64,000 nucleotides of DNA from Janthinobacterium lividum (lineage in GTDB: Bacteria > Pseudomonadota > Gammaproteobacteria > Burkholderiales > Burkholderiaceae_D): positions 3,844,001-3,908,000 of the forward strand of contig NZ_CP075583.1 of assembly GCF_023509035.1 (NCBI RefSeq), read 5' to 3'. A model generated the notes under the pieces. That model ran no database searches. It saw nothing but the letters and a program-made list of their open reading frames with translations, and was not told where the DNA came from. The position numbers were made by a program, and so were the translations under genes. Positions 52,948-62,685 of this stretch are shown in pieces; positions within the stretch are counted from its first letter, which is position 1; every line of letters starts with the position of its first letter.

Positions 52948-54168
52948 ATGACCGAACCGTCCGCCGCCGCGCTGTCCCCCGAAGCAAATCCCTCCGACAA
53001 ATCGATCCGCCGCCGCTCGCTGTTCGCCGCCTGCAGCGCGCATGCCGTGCATGATGGATTGACGGACGTGATCTATGTGCTTCTGCCCATCTGGCAGGCG
53101 CAGTTTGCCATCAGCTACGCCATGGTAGGCCTCTTGCGTGGCTCGTACTCGGGCATGATGGCCGGTTTCCAGTTGCTGGCCAGCCGCCTGGCCAGGCGCT
53201 GGGGACGCGAACGCCTGCTGGTGGGCGGCACGGCACTGGCCGGGGTCGCCTACCTGATCGCCGGGCAGGCGGGCGGCCTGGCCGTGCTGCTGTTCGCCTT
53301 GCTGCTGGGCGGCCTGGGCGCCAGCACCCAGCATCCGCTGGCCTCGTCCATCGTCACCGACACGCATGAGGCGGGCGGCGGCGTCAAGGAGGCGCTGTCG
53401 CACTACAACTTTGCCGGCGACATCGGCAAGACCCTGATTCCCGCGCTGGTGGGCTTGCTGTTGCTGGTGTGCAGCTGGCAAGCCAGCGTCTCGCTGCTGG
53501 GACTGCTGGGCCTGGCGGCGGCCGGTTTGCTGTGGTGGCTATTGCCGAAGCCGGGCGAGTTGCAGGCGGGCGCGAAGAAGGCGGGCAAGAGCATCGTGGG
53601 CAGCGGCTCGAAGGCGAGCTTTCGCGCGCTGCTGGCCACGGGCACCCTGGACAGCGCCGTGCGCATGGGTTTCCTCACCTTCTTGCCATTCTTGCTGAAA
53701 AGCAAGGGTGCGGGCACGGCCGGCATCGGCGTGGCGCTATCGCTGCTGTTCGTGGGCGGCGCCTTCGGCAAGCTGCTGTGCGGCTATCTGGGCGCGCGCA
53801 TCGGCATGATGAAGACCGTGTGGCTGACGGAATCGATGACGTCCGTGCTCATCGTCGCGGCCCTGTGGCTGCCGCTGGCCGGTGTCATGGCCATGCTGCC
53901 CTTGCTGGGCTTGGCGCTGAACGGCACTTCATCCGTGCTGTACGGCGTGGTGCCGGAACTGGCCGAGCCTGGCAAGCGCGAGCACGCGTTCGCCCTGTTC
54001 TACACGGGCAGCATCGGTGGCGGGGCCCTGTCGCCCGTGCTGTTCGGCGCGCTGGGCGACCATACCAGCGTGAACACAGCCTTGCTGGCGTTGGCGGGCG
54101 TCTTGCTGCTGACCTTGCCGCTGGCGTGGAAAGTACAGCGGGGACTGGGGCACGGTGGCGCCACATGA
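52948..54168 (+). CDS. MFS transporter, fosmidomycin-resistance (Fsr) type
   Basis: 406 residues, about 12 membrane spans. The first span SAHAVHDGLTDVIYVLLPIWQ has the His/Asp pattern of the Fsr group; GGLGASTQHPLASSIVTD and HYNFAGDIGKTLIPAL are further family blocks. Efflux of a small compound is likely; the substrate is unknown. It overlaps the next gene by ATGA. Confidence 0.85.
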   Translation: MTEPSAAALSPEANPSDKSIRRRSLFAACSAHAVHDGLTDVIYVLLPIWQAQFAISYAMVGLLRGSYSGMMAGFQLLASRLARRWGRERLLVGGTALAGVAYLIAGQAGGLAVLLFALLLGGLGASTQHPLASSIVTDTHEAGGGVKEALSHYNFAGDIGKTLIPALVGLLLLVCSWQASVSLLGLLGLAAAGLLWWLLPKPGELQAGAKKAGKSIVGSGSKASFRALLATGTLDSAVRMGFLTFLPFLLKSKGAGTAGIGVALSLLFVGGAFGKLLCGYLGARIGMMKTVWLTESMTSVLIVAALWLPLAGVMAMLPLLGLALNGTSSVLYGVVPELAEPGKREHAFALFYTGSIGGGALSPVLFGALGDHTSVNTALLALAGVLLLTLPLAWKVQRGLGHGGAT

Positions 54169-54593
54169 CACGGACCAGCCATGCAGTCACGCCCCGCAAG
54201 CCTCTGCCATTGCCACGCGACAAACACGATACGCAGAATGCGCAAGCCCTCATCGCCTTGAGCTGGGAGGAACTGCATCCGGCCATGCCGCAGATACTCG
54301 CGTGGATTCAAGATGTCAATTGGCCCGTGGCCGGCGTGCTTCTGCCGTATCTGGCCGGTATCGGTGCGCGCCTTGCCCCCTATATAAAAACGGTGCTGGA
54401 CAGTAATGACGGACAGTGGAAGTATTTTGTTTTGCAAGGCATCGTTCGCCATTCATCGGAAGTAGCATTCGAATTAGGCGGGGAATTGAACCGATTGGCC
54501 TATGCGCCAACAATTGAAGAACTGGAAGAAGGCGTGGCCGAGGTGGCCCGCGCAATTCTGGCATGCCAGACAATCACTGTGCGCGATCAATAA
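54165..54593 (+). CDS. DUF5071 protein
   Basis: 142 residues, soluble. LPLPRDKHDTQNAQALIAL and ILAWIQDVNWPVAGVLLPYL plus WKYFVLQGIV are typical of DUF5071, a helical HEAT-like fold of unknown function often seen beside toxin-immunity genes. The start overlaps the MFS stop. Confidence 0.75.
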   Translation: MTRTSHAVTPRKPLPLPRDKHDTQNAQALIALSWEELHPAMPQILAWIQDVNWPVAGVLLPYLAGIGARLAPYIKTVLDSNDGQWKYFVLQGIVRHSSEVAFELGGELNRLAYAPTIEELEEGVAEVARAILACQTITVRDQ

Positions 54594-54732
54594 TCAGGGT
54601 CATTATTGGAGTGCATCAGTATTGCGTGTGCGTGCGTGTGGCCATTCCTGCAATAGATAGGGGACAATCCGGTCCGAATATATATCGACATCCGGGTTTT
54701 GAAAACTCTCTATCATTTAACAGGAAGATTAC

Positions 54733-55605
54733 ATGGGCCATTTTAGTATCCCGCAAACCAATAAAGCACTCGCAGTGTATTTACATGGCAAGACAGCGCC
54801 TAGGCTCTTTGCGGTATTTGCGGCCATATTGGCGGTAGTGGCGGGTTTTGTGCTGTATCTGAGCACGATCCTGCCGCAGAAAACGCTGACGGAATCTTCG
54901 GCCCTGGCGCTGCGTAATGGCGCCAAGCTGGGAACGCACAGCAATCTAACTATTCTTTATGGCACGGCGGCTTTTCTATTGCTGATTGCAATGCTGGTGC
55001 TGGTCATGCGCGCGGTCATGCTCAAACGGCGCAAGAGCCGTTTTGAATTGCATGAAGACGGCGTGGTGCACGAATTGGACGGCATACGCAGCTACGCAGC
55101 CTTTGCCGATATCGAAGATCTGTATCTATTCGCCGGCGGCTCCACCGCAATGACCGGCATGATCAATAACTTAGCCTATCGCACGGGCGCCGACCAGCCC
55201 TGGATATGGGCTACCGGAGAACTCAAGCGCTTTGATGATTTCATGGACGCATTTCGTTCCCGCTACCTCGAATACCGCATACCCGTCTTAAAGCAAAAGC
55301 TGGCAGACGGTGAGCGCGTGAATTTCCGCTACATTAGTAGTGGCGACGTGTACAAGAAACGCTTGCTCGGTAATTTCCTCAATTTCAAGACACAGGAATT
55401 GGCATTGTCAGCGCAGGGCTTGCATGTGGATGGCGTCACCTTTCCTGGCAGCAGCCTGAAATGCATGAATCTGAGTGACTGGACCGAGAAAGTAACGATC
55501 AAGGATGCGGCGGGCACCACGGTGTTTTCGTGCATTGGCACGGGTATCCTGAGTTTCGATCTGTTCGTCAATATGATAGACGACGAGATTAATCAGGCCG
55601 GGTAA
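54733..55605 (+). CDS. Two-TM protein of unknown function
   Basis: 290 residues. Membrane spans at LFAVFAAILAVVAGFVLYLS and LYGTAAFLLLIAMLVLVMRAV, then a beta-rich cytoplasmic part (RFELHEDGVVHELDGIRSYAAF, EDLYLFAGG). The layout is like PH-domain-type membrane proteins (DUF6585-like), but I do not recognise it with confidence. AGGAAGATT precedes the ATG. Confidence 0.6.
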   Translation: MGHFSIPQTNKALAVYLHGKTAPRLFAVFAAILAVVAGFVLYLSTILPQKTLTESSALALRNGAKLGTHSNLTILYGTAAFLLLIAMLVLVMRAVMLKRRKSRFELHEDGVVHELDGIRSYAAFADIEDLYLFAGGSTAMTGMINNLAYRTGADQPWIWATGELKRFDDFMDAFRSRYLEYRIPVLKQKLADGERVNFRYISSGDVYKKRLLGNFLNFKTQELALSAQGLHVDGVTFPGSSLKCMNLSDWTEKVTIKDAAGTTVFSCIGTGILSFDLFVNMIDDEINQAG

Positions 55606-55623
55606 AAATCCGGCGAAAAATAT

Positions 55624-55666
55624 GCCTCCCTATACTGGGAGGCTTGCGACCGGGCTATCCCGGTCG
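55624..55666 (+). terminator. Tandem hairpins after the two-TM protein gene
   Basis: CCTCCC-TATACT-GGGAGG (55625-55642) is followed by CGACCGGG-CTAT-CCCGGTCG (55647-55666). They start 20 bases after the stop codon. The T-tract is missing, so termination strength is unclear. Confidence 0.5.
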
Positions 55667-55786
55667 GCTGTCCACTTCAGATAAAAATGACAATACATTT
55701 ACTGTCGAATGACGAATATCAAAAAACGTTTCATGCGCCTGTGGCATGACTTGCCCGGCAGCACTCCCATCGTCTACACTCGCCGC

Positions 55787-56428
55787 ATGAAAAATTTTGA
55801 AAAGCGGCGCGACCGCTATGACTTGTTCCGGGCGTTTGACAATCCCCTCGTCAACATCAACTTTCAGCTCGACGTGCCGGATTTCCGGCCCTGGTGCAAG
55901 GAACGGAAAATCCCCGTGTTCCACTTCTTCCTGTTTTGCCTGCTCAATACGGTCAGGGAAATCGACAATTTCATGTACCGCATCTACCAGGGCGAAGTGA
56001 TCAGGATCGACGATTTTCCCGCCTCGTACACCGTCATCAACGGCGACGACAACCTCAATTACACGCGTTTCACGATGACGGACCAGCTCGATGTATTCAT
56101 CGCGCGCAGCCTGGAAGCCAAGCGCCTCGCCGAAGCGAGCTCCGCGCTGATCAACACGGGCGAGGGCGAAAGCGAGCGCGAGCAGCGCAACAATATTTTC
56201 ATCACCTGCCTGCCGTGGCTGGACCTGGCGGCCATCGAGCACCCGATCTACCGCCACCGCGACGCCGATATCCCGACCTTTACGTGGGGCAAGTTCGGCC
56301 CCGCGCAGGAGGATGGCCGCATGCGGCTGCCATTTTCCGCGCAGGCTCATCATGGTTTTGTCGACGGCTACCATGTGCAGAAACTGGCGCAGGCGCTGGA
56401 CAAGCGCATCGCCGCCATCATTGCCTAG
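55787..56428 (+). CDS. Chloramphenicol acetyltransferase-like (CatA-like) protein
   Basis: 213 residues from ATG 55787, giving the usual family length; an in-frame ATG at 55709 would add 26 unconserved residues. The active-site block is AHHGFVDGYHVQKL (catalytic His, structural Asp), and NPLVNINFQLDV near the start is typical. It acetylates with acetyl-CoA; whether chloramphenicol is a substrate is not known, as the group includes many non-resistance proteins. Confidence 0.8.
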   Translation: MKNFEKRRDRYDLFRAFDNPLVNINFQLDVPDFRPWCKERKIPVFHFFLFCLLNTVREIDNFMYRIYQGEVIRIDDFPASYTVINGDDNLNYTRFTMTDQLDVFIARSLEAKRLAEASSALINTGEGESEREQRNNIFITCLPWLDLAAIEHPIYRHRDADIPTFTWGKFGPAQEDGRMRLPFSAQAHHGFVDGYHVQKLAQALDKRIAAIIA

Positions 56429-57189
56429 TTCGACAGATAGTCGCTGGGCGCCTGCCCCAGCACGCGGCGGAAGGCGGCCGTGAAGGCGCTGGGGCTGGCA
56501 TAACCGAGATCGAGCGCGATGCGGGTGATGGCTTGTCCTTCGGCCAGGCGCGTGATGGCTGCCAGCAGGCACGCTTGCTGGCGCCATTGGGCAAAGGCCA
56601 GCCCCGTCTGGGCGCGGAATTGCCGTGTAAAGGTGCGCCGGCTCATGCCGGCCTGCGCCGCCATCGCATCCAGGCTGCTGTCCAGGCTGGGCTGGCGCAG
56701 CATGTCCATGCACAGCCGCGCCAGCCGGGGTTCCTGCGGCAGGGGCGCGCTTAGCGGCAGGGGCCTGGCAGCGGCAATCTCATCGAGCAGCAAGGCCATC
56801 AATCGTCCGGCGCGCGACGCTTCCGTAGTCTACAAGGCATCCACGGTCACGGCCTCGGCAAGCAACTGGCGCAGCAGCGGCGAGGCGTCCAGTACCTGGC
56901 AGTGTGACGGCAAGCTCATCCCGGCGATGGCGGGTGTCTCGATAAACACGTTGTGCATGGTCACGGCGCCATGCATGCGCATGCCGTGGGATAGCCGGGC
57001 CGGCACCCAGCAGGCGCGCTGCGGCGGCACCAGCCAGTTGCCTTGCGGCGTGTGCACGCTGATGACCCCGCGCGCCGCATAGGCGAACTGGCCCCGCGCA
57101 TGACTATGGCTGGGAAAGACGGCATCGGCGGCATGGTCGCGCGCCGTGGCGATCAATGGGCGCGGTACTTCCGTATAAAAATCATCCAT
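56425..57189 (-). pseudogene. AraC-family regulator with in-frame stop
   Basis: From ATG 57189 the N-terminal cupin-like domain reads PSHSHARGQFAYAARGV and WVPARLSHGMRMHG. At 56832-56830 a TAG interrupts the same frame; reading continues with TTEASRAGRLMALLLDE and a complete C-terminal HTH (AAQAGMSRRTFTRQFRAQTG, YASPSAFTAAFRRVLG). So one substitution separates two good halves, with the amber codon where relatives tend to have Tyr. It is divergent from the hydrolase gene, which may be its target. Confidence 0.85.
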
Positions 57190-57274
57190 GGCCCGTACTC
57201 TACAGTATTTGACCTGCCATCGAAGGCGGGCCGCCTGATCTCCCCTTACCATCCACTCTTTTTCAGGAGTGTGT

Positions 57275-58036
57275 ATGCACAATACCTATCATCGCGTGGG
57301 CCATGGTCCCCACGCCGTCATCGTCCTGCACGGCTGGTTTGGCGATGCGCAGGCGTTCGCGCCGATGGAAGCGGCCCTCGATGGCGGCGCTTTCAGCTAT
57401 GTCTTCATGGACAATCGAGGCTATGGCGGCATGCGCGGCGCGGCGGGTGAATATTCGATGGAAGAGGTCGCTCGCGACGCGCTGGCGCTGGCCGATGCGC
57501 TGGGCTTTGCAACGTTCAGCGTGGTGGGACACTCCATGGGCGGCATGGCATTGGAGCGGCTGGCCTTGCTGGCGCCCATGCGCCTGCGCAAACTGGTGGC
57601 CGTGGCGCCCGTGCCTTGTTGTGGCGTGGCGCTTGATGCGCCGGCGCGCGCGCTATTTCTCGACGCCAGCGGCAAGCAGCAAGCGCGGCGCGCCATCATA
57701 GACCGCAGCACGGATGGGCGCTTGCCGGCCACCTGGCTGGACTGGAAGGCGCAATACTCGTGGGAAACGTCGGATCCAGCGGCGTTTGCCGCCTATTTCC
57801 TGGCGTGGAGCGAGACGGATTTCAGCGAGGAAATCAAGGCGGCGCGTGTGGCACTGCCCTTGCTGGCGCTGGTGGGGGAGCACGATCCCCGTTTCGATGC
57901 GGCCCTGATGCGCCGCACGTATCTGGCGTGGTACCCGCAAGCCCGGCTGGAAGTGCTGGGCAATGCGGGACACTATCCGATGAATGAAACGCCACTGGCC
58001 CTGGCGGCCAGCATCGAGGCGTTTTTACTGCAGTAG
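57275..58036 (+). CDS. Alpha/beta hydrolase
   Basis: 253 residues. ATG 57275 is preferred because AGGAG ends 5 bases before it. Oxyanion-hole HGWFGD, nucleophile elbow GHSMGG (Ser), acid EHDPRFD and His in NAGHYPM are all present. It is an esterase or similar enzyme; no substrate can be named. Confidence 0.9.
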   Translation: MHNTYHRVGHGPHAVIVLHGWFGDAQAFAPMEAALDGGAFSYVFMDNRGYGGMRGAAGEYSMEEVARDALALADALGFATFSVVGHSMGGMALERLALLAPMRLRKLVAVAPVPCCGVALDAPARALFLDASGKQQARRAIIDRSTDGRLPATWLDWKAQYSWETSDPAAFAAYFLAWSETDFSEEIKAARVALPLLALVGEHDPRFDAALMRRTYLAWYPQARLEVLGNAGHYPMNETPLALAASIEAFLLQ

Positions 58037-58049
58037 TAATGACCAGTAA

Positions 58050-58691
58050 TTACGCTGCCTTGCTGCGCAGGCGCAGCAAGCTCAGGCCCAGCAAGACGAA
58101 GGCGCCGCCCGTGATGCGATTGAACAGCTTGGCGCGGCCCGGCGTGGCCAGTTGGGTTTTCAGCAGGCGCGCCAGGTTGGCGTAGAACAAGTGGGCCAGC
58201 ATGGCGCAGGCGACAAACGAGGTCGTCAGCACGGTGAACTGGATGGCGACGGGTTCGCCTGGCGTGATGAATTGCGGGAACAGGGCCGAGAAGAACAGGA
58301 TGGCTTTCGGATTGGTCAGCGCCACCGTCAAGCCCTGGCGGAAGAGTTTCCAGAACGAATTAGGATTCGCCGCGCCAGCCACCACGGGGGCATCGGCCAC
58401 GACGCTGGTCTTGCTGCGCCATTGCTTGATGCCCAGGTACACCAGATACAGGGCGCCAGCCAGTTTCAACAGCATGAAGGCCGTGGCCGAGGTGGCCAGC
58501 ACGACGCCCATACCGGCCATGGCCACGCCGGAAATGATGAACAAACCAAAGCCGTTGCCCATGCTGCTGATCATCGCGCGGCGCGGGCCGACGGCGATGG
58601 CATTCGAGATGGCCAGCAAGACGGCCGGGCCGGGAGAAAACGTGACGAGCAGGGCGACGCTGCAGAAAAGCAGCCAGTTCGAGAGGTGCAT
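58050..58691 (-). CDS. LysE/RhtB-family exporter
   Basis: 213 residues, six membrane spans. SPGPAVLLAISNAIAVGPRRA near the start, LKLAGALYLVYLGIKQW and LTNPKAILFFSALFPQF are the LysE family marks. Likely exports amino acids or homoserine-like compounds. Convergent with the hydrolase gene. Confidence 0.9.
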   Translation of the reverse strand: MHLSNWLLFCSVALLVTFSPGPAVLLAISNAIAVGPRRAMISSMGNGFGLFIISGVAMAGMGVVLATSATAFMLLKLAGALYLVYLGIKQWRSKTSVVADAPVVAGAANPNSFWKLFRQGLTVALTNPKAILFFSALFPQFITPGEPVAIQFTVLTTSFVACAMLAHLFYANLARLLKTQLATPGRAKLFNRITGGAFVLLGLSLLRLRSKAA

Positions 58692-58795
58692 GGATGTTCC
58701 TGGGTGGGGCCGAAGCCGGATTGAGAGTAAAAACACCCATATTGTACGAAGTTTTCGACTCCCGCGTCGGCAACCCGGCCCGACACTGGCCAGTT

Positions 58796-59878
58796 TCATG
58801 CAAACAGGCTGGCGAGCACATGGTTGATGGCGGCGCCACCGGCGATCAGCCAGCAGAACAGCAGGCCGGCCAGCAGCAGGGGCTTGATGCCGGCGCGGCG
58901 GATGGCCGACATGTGCGTCGTCAAACCCAGGGCCGCCATGGCCATGGCCAGCAAGGTCGTGTCGAGCTCGGTGATGGTGGCCACGGTGCTTGCTGGCAGC
59001 AGGCCCAGCGAATTGAAGGCGACTACGCCGATAAAGATGAAGGCGAACCAAGGAATGGCCAGCTTGGCTGCCTTGTCGTGGCCGCTGTTACCGGCCTTGG
59101 CCTTGCCGCGCGCCAGCACCGCCGACAGGATGACGAGGAAGGGCGCCAGCATCATCACGCGTACCATCTTGGCGATCACCGCCGCATTCGCCGCTTCCTG
59201 CCCGATCGACTTGCCGGCCGCCACCACTTGCGCCACTTCATGCACGGTCGAGCCGATATACACGCCGAAGGCGGCAGGCGTGGCGCCCAGCACCTGCCAG
59301 CCCAGGTTCAACTGGTACAGCAAGGGATACAGAAAGATGGCGATGGTGCCGAACACCACGACGGTGGAGACGGCGACAGTGACATCTTCGCTGCGCCCCT
59401 TGACGACGGGTTCCGTCGCCATCACGGCCGCCGCGCCGCAGATGGAACTGCCCGCGCCGATCAGAATGGCGCTGTTGCGTTCCAGCTTGAACACTTTGGT
59501 GCCGAGGAACATGGCCAGCCCAAACGTGGACGCCAGCACCAAAGCGTCGATGGCGATGCCGGCCAGGCCCACTTGGCCGATATCCTGGAATGTCAGGCGG
59601 AAGCCATACAGGATGATGCCAAGACGCAATAACGTCTGCTTGGAAAAGGCCACGCCCGCGCCGCAGGTGGGCGCCAGGCGGCCATACACGCTGTTGCCCA
59701 GCACAATGCCCAGCATGATGGCCAGGGTCAGGGCGCTCATGCCGTGGCTTTGCATCCATTCCAGCTTGCCCAGCGCGATGGCGCCATAGGCGATCGCACC
59801 GCTCAGCAGCAGGCCAGGCAGAAGGCGGCCATAGCGGTCGCTGAAACTTGTTGTGTTGCTTGTTGAGAGGGATGACAT
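58796..59878 (-). CDS. yeiH: YeiH-family putative sulfate exporter
   Basis: 360 residues, about ten membrane spans. GAGSSICGAAAVMATEPVVKG, TLLRLGIILYGFRLTFQDI and VGSTVHEVAQ-like GSTVHEVAQVVAAG are conserved YeiH (UPF0324) blocks. It is divergent from a LysR gene, the usual YeiE-YeiH arrangement. Start at ATG 59878 with GGAG upstream. In enterics YeiH is linked to sulfite/cysteine response; the transported molecule is not proven. Confidence 0.88.
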   Translation of the reverse strand: MSSLSTSNTTSFSDRYGRLLPGLLLSGAIAYGAIALGKLEWMQSHGMSALTLAIMLGIVLGNSVYGRLAPTCGAGVAFSKQTLLRLGIILYGFRLTFQDIGQVGLAGIAIDALVLASTFGLAMFLGTKVFKLERNSAILIGAGSSICGAAAVMATEPVVKGRSEDVTVAVSTVVVFGTIAIFLYPLLYQLNLGWQVLGATPAAFGVYIGSTVHEVAQVVAAGKSIGQEAANAAVIAKMVRVMMLAPFLVILSAVLARGKAKAGNSGHDKAAKLAIPWFAFIFIGVVAFNSLGLLPASTVATITELDTTLLAMAMAALGLTTHMSAIRRAGIKPLLLAGLLFCWLIAGGAAINHVLASLFA

Positions 59879-59985
59879 GCCGTACTCCATGGTTACTGGT
59901 TCGTATGGCATGACTGTACAGTTCGCCGATTAAATGGTAAAACGGATTGTTTTTGTATGTTTAACCTGAAAAATAGGTAAACAAA

Positions 59986-60840
59986 ATGGCTTTGACCTTG
60001 CGGCAATTGCAGATTTTTCTGGCCGTGGCGGACACGGGCAGCACCAGCGCGGCGGCCGAACACATTGCGCTGTCGCAATCGGCCACCAGCGCTTCCCTGA
60101 ATGAACTGGAAACCTTGCTGGGTGCACAACTGTTCGACCGGGTAGGCAAGCGATTGCTGCTCAACGACAATGGCCGCTTGCTGTTGCCGCAGGCGCGGCA
60201 GATGCGCGACGGCGCTGCCAGCATCGAACGCCAGTTCGCGGGCGCCGACCCGTCCGTGCCCGTCAGCCTGCAAATCGGCGCCAGCACCACCATCGGCATC
60301 TATCTGTTGCCGCAGATCTTGGCCCAGGCGGCGCAGCAGTACGGGCGCAGCATCCCCCAGGTGACCATCGCCAACACGGCCGACATCGCCGCCGCCGTGG
60401 CGGAGTTTCGTGTCGATATCGGCCTGATCGAAGGGCCGTGCCACGAAGCGGGCTTGCTGGTGGAACCATGGCTGACGGACCAGATGCTGATCGTGGCCGC
60501 GCCCACGCATCCGCTGGCGCAGCTGCGCCATTTGCTCAGCTTTGCGGAATTGAACCAGGCGGGCTGGCTGCTGCGCGAAGCAGGCTCAGGCACGCGCGAA
60601 GCCGTGGAGCAGGCGCTGGTGCCGTATTTGCATTATCTGCGCCCTGCGGGCGAGTTCAGCAATTCGGAAGCGATCAAGTATGGCGCCGCGGCGGGGCTGG
60701 GCATCGCCTGCCTGTCCCGCGTGGTGGTGGCCGATCTGCTGGCCAGCGGGCAACTGGTGGAACTGGAGACCATGCTGCCGCCATTGGAGCGCAACTTTTA
60801 CCTGATACGCCAGTCTAAAAAATACTCTCGCCCCGTTTGA
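59986..60840 (+). CDS. yeiE: LysR-family regulator, YeiE-like
   Basis: 284 residues. HTH at residues 1-60 (LTLRQLQIFLAVADTGSTSAAAEHIALSQSATSASLNELE), then a type 2 periplasmic-binding sensor domain with GASTTIGIYLLPQIL, DIGLIEGP and REAGSGTREAVEQ. YeiE is a sulfite-sensing regulator in Salmonella. It should control yeiH from the shared 107-base region, which holds A+T-rich LysR-type sites but no pair I would mark exactly. Confidence 0.85.
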   Translation: MALTLRQLQIFLAVADTGSTSAAAEHIALSQSATSASLNELETLLGAQLFDRVGKRLLLNDNGRLLLPQARQMRDGAASIERQFAGADPSVPVSLQIGASTTIGIYLLPQILAQAAQQYGRSIPQVTIANTADIAAAVAEFRVDIGLIEGPCHEAGLLVEPWLTDQMLIVAAPTHPLAQLRHLLSFAELNQAGWLLREAGSGTREAVEQALVPYLHYLRPAGEFSNSEAIKYGAAAGLGIACLSRVVVADLLASGQLVELETMLPPLERNFYLIRQSKKYSRPV

Positions 60841-60899
60841 CGGGTTTTCTGGAACTGTGCCGCCACGCTACACGCATGGCGGGGTAGATACGCGCGGCT

Positions 60900-61988
60900 T
60901 TATTTCGGCCGCGGAGCTTGTAATGCCGCATCGGGCGGCGCCAGCGTGCCTGCGCGCAGCCGTTGGACGGCTTCGGCCACGGCGCGCGCCACGTTGCGCA
61001 CTTCTTCCTGCATATTGGTATCGCGGTCCAAGGTCTCATGGCTTTGCGCATAGCTGTCGTAATAGCCGATGTAGCGGTCCAGCCGTGATTTCGCGCCCGC
61101 ATCGACCAGGCCCATCCAGTCCAGCCAGTCCGACAGGCCACGCCGTACCCCTTCGATGCCGGCCACGTCGCCGTGCACGACCAGGCCATACGCGCGCCCG
61201 GCCAGGTGTTTCGGGTAATTCCAGCCTTGCAATTCCAGGGCTTTCGCTTCCACGGCTTTCTTGCCGTGCGTGGACGTGGGGTCCGGGTTGCCGCCGTCAG
61301 CGCAGACGAGCCGGTCTATCATCAGTTTCAGCACGCTGGGCGTCTGATACCAGTACACGGGCGTGAGGATAATGACGGCGTGCGCGGCCGTCCAGCGCTC
61401 GTAAATGTCCGCCATCCAGTCATTCGTTTGGCGTTCGCCATGGTTCGGGTAGCAGCTGCACGGCCAGTGGCACAGGGGCATGGCCGTTGAAACGCAGCCC
61501 TTGCATGGATGAATGTGCAAGTCATACGCGGACGTCAGCAAGCTCAGGTCCAGCACGTCCGCTTCGATGTGCTCTGCCTGCAGCACTTCTTTCGCCCATT
61601 GCGTCATGCGCCAGGTCTTTGAGATCTCTCCTGGGCAAGAACCGTCGTTGCGCGCCGCGCCGCAGATCAGCAGCACGCGCGACGGCGTGGCCGGATCTTT
61701 CTGACGCGCCTCTGCGGCCAGCAGGCGGTCGCGCGTGGCGATCCACTCTACGGATAAATCGTAGTCGGGGTCGATAAAACCCGATCCCGCCTTCTGCGTG
61801 ACAGGCGCCTTGCGGCCATCCTGGTAATTCTTCCACGCCACTTCTTCCACCTGCACCAGGGCGCCGCGCACGGTGTCGAACGTAGGGTCGGCAAACGAAC
61901 GGATGAATTGCAGATGAAATTCGACCCTGCCCAGCGGCGCGGGCGCCTGGCCCTGGCGCGGCTGGGGAGTGAGGGGAGTGGCGGACAT
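60900..61988 (-). CDS. NADPH-dependent FMN reductase-like (flavodoxin fold) protein
   Basis: 362 residues from ATG 61988, AAGGAG upstream. The core reads LLICGAARNDGSCPGEISKTWRM (FMN-phosphate loop), HIHPCKGCVSTAMPLCHWPCSCYPNH with five Cys in the window, and VIILTPVYWYQTPSVLKLMIDRL. The fold is of the iron-sulfur flavoprotein or quinone-reductase group. The cysteine cluster may hold an Fe-S centre. Function unknown. Divergent from the XRE-cupin gene. Confidence 0.78.
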   Translation of the reverse strand: MSATPLTPQPRQGQAPAPLGRVEFHLQFIRSFADPTFDTVRGALVQVEEVAWKNYQDGRKAPVTQKAGSGFIDPDYDLSVEWIATRDRLLAAEARQKDPATPSRVLLICGAARNDGSCPGEISKTWRMTQWAKEVLQAEHIEADVLDLSLLTSAYDLHIHPCKGCVSTAMPLCHWPCSCYPNHGERQTNDWMADIYERWTAAHAVIILTPVYWYQTPSVLKLMIDRLVCADGGNPDPTSTHGKKAVEAKALELQGWNYPKHLAGRAYGLVVHGDVAGIEGVRRGLSDWLDWMGLVDAGAKSRLDRYIGYYDSYAQSHETLDRDTNMQEEVRNVARAVAEAVQRLRAGTLAPPDAALQAPRPK

Positions 61989-62105
61989 GGCTTCTCCTTG
62001 AAGTGGTGGCGCCATGGTGCCTGGAGTCCGGGTGTGGGTCTGTGCGCTGAGCAACTCTGCGACGATTGCTTGCCAAATTCCTGCTGGTGGGATAAATTCC
62101 CATAT

Positions 62106-62678
62106 ATGGGAAATAAAGAATTGACTGATAACGATACGGAACAGCGCCTGGCGGCGCGTTTAAAGCAGTTGCGCGTGGAGCGGGGCTGGTCGCTGGATCA
62201 GCTGGCCAGTGCCAGCCAGGTCAGCCGCGCCACCCTGTCGCGCCTGGAAAACGGCGAAGTCAGCCCGACCACGGTCGTGCTGGGCAAGCTGTGCGCCGCG
62301 TATGGCCTGGCCATGTCGCGCCTGCTGCGCATGGTCGAGGACGATTTCCCACCCCTGCTGCTGCGGGCCCAGCAAAGCGTGTGGACGGACCCAACTGCCG
62401 GTTTTATCCGCCGTTCCGTCTCGCCCCCTTCGCGCGCCTTGGCGGGTGAAGCGCTCGAATGCGAGCTGGGCGCGGGCGTGACGATCGCCTACGCTGCCTC
62501 GCCGCGGCCCGGCATGGAACACCATCTGTTGCTGCAGGAAGGCAAGCTGAACGTGACCGTCGACGGTCGTTCGCACGACTTGCAAGCCGGCGACTGCCTG
62601 CGCTACCAGCTACACGGCGCCAGCGCGTTTACGACGCCGCCAGACAGCGGTGTCCGCTATTTTCTCTTTCTTGTCTGA
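62106..62678 (+). CDS. XRE-family regulator with cupin domain
   Basis: 190 residues. HTH at LKQLRVERGWSLDQLASASQVSRATLSRLENGEVSP, then a cupin sensor with GMEHHLLLQEGKLNVTVDG and LQAGDCLRYQLHG. Such regulators bind small ligands in the cupin. No good ribosome site before ATG 62106. Overlapping operon with the GNAT gene (7 bases apart). Confidence 0.88.
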   Translation: MGNKELTDNDTEQRLAARLKQLRVERGWSLDQLASASQVSRATLSRLENGEVSPTTVVLGKLCAAYGLAMSRLLRMVEDDFPPLLLRAQQSVWTDPTAGFIRRSVSPPSRALAGEALECELGAGVTIAYAASPRPGMEHHLLLQEGKLNVTVDGRSHDLQAGDCLRYQLHGASAFTTPPDSGVRYFLFLV

Positions 62679-62685
62679 GGTCACC

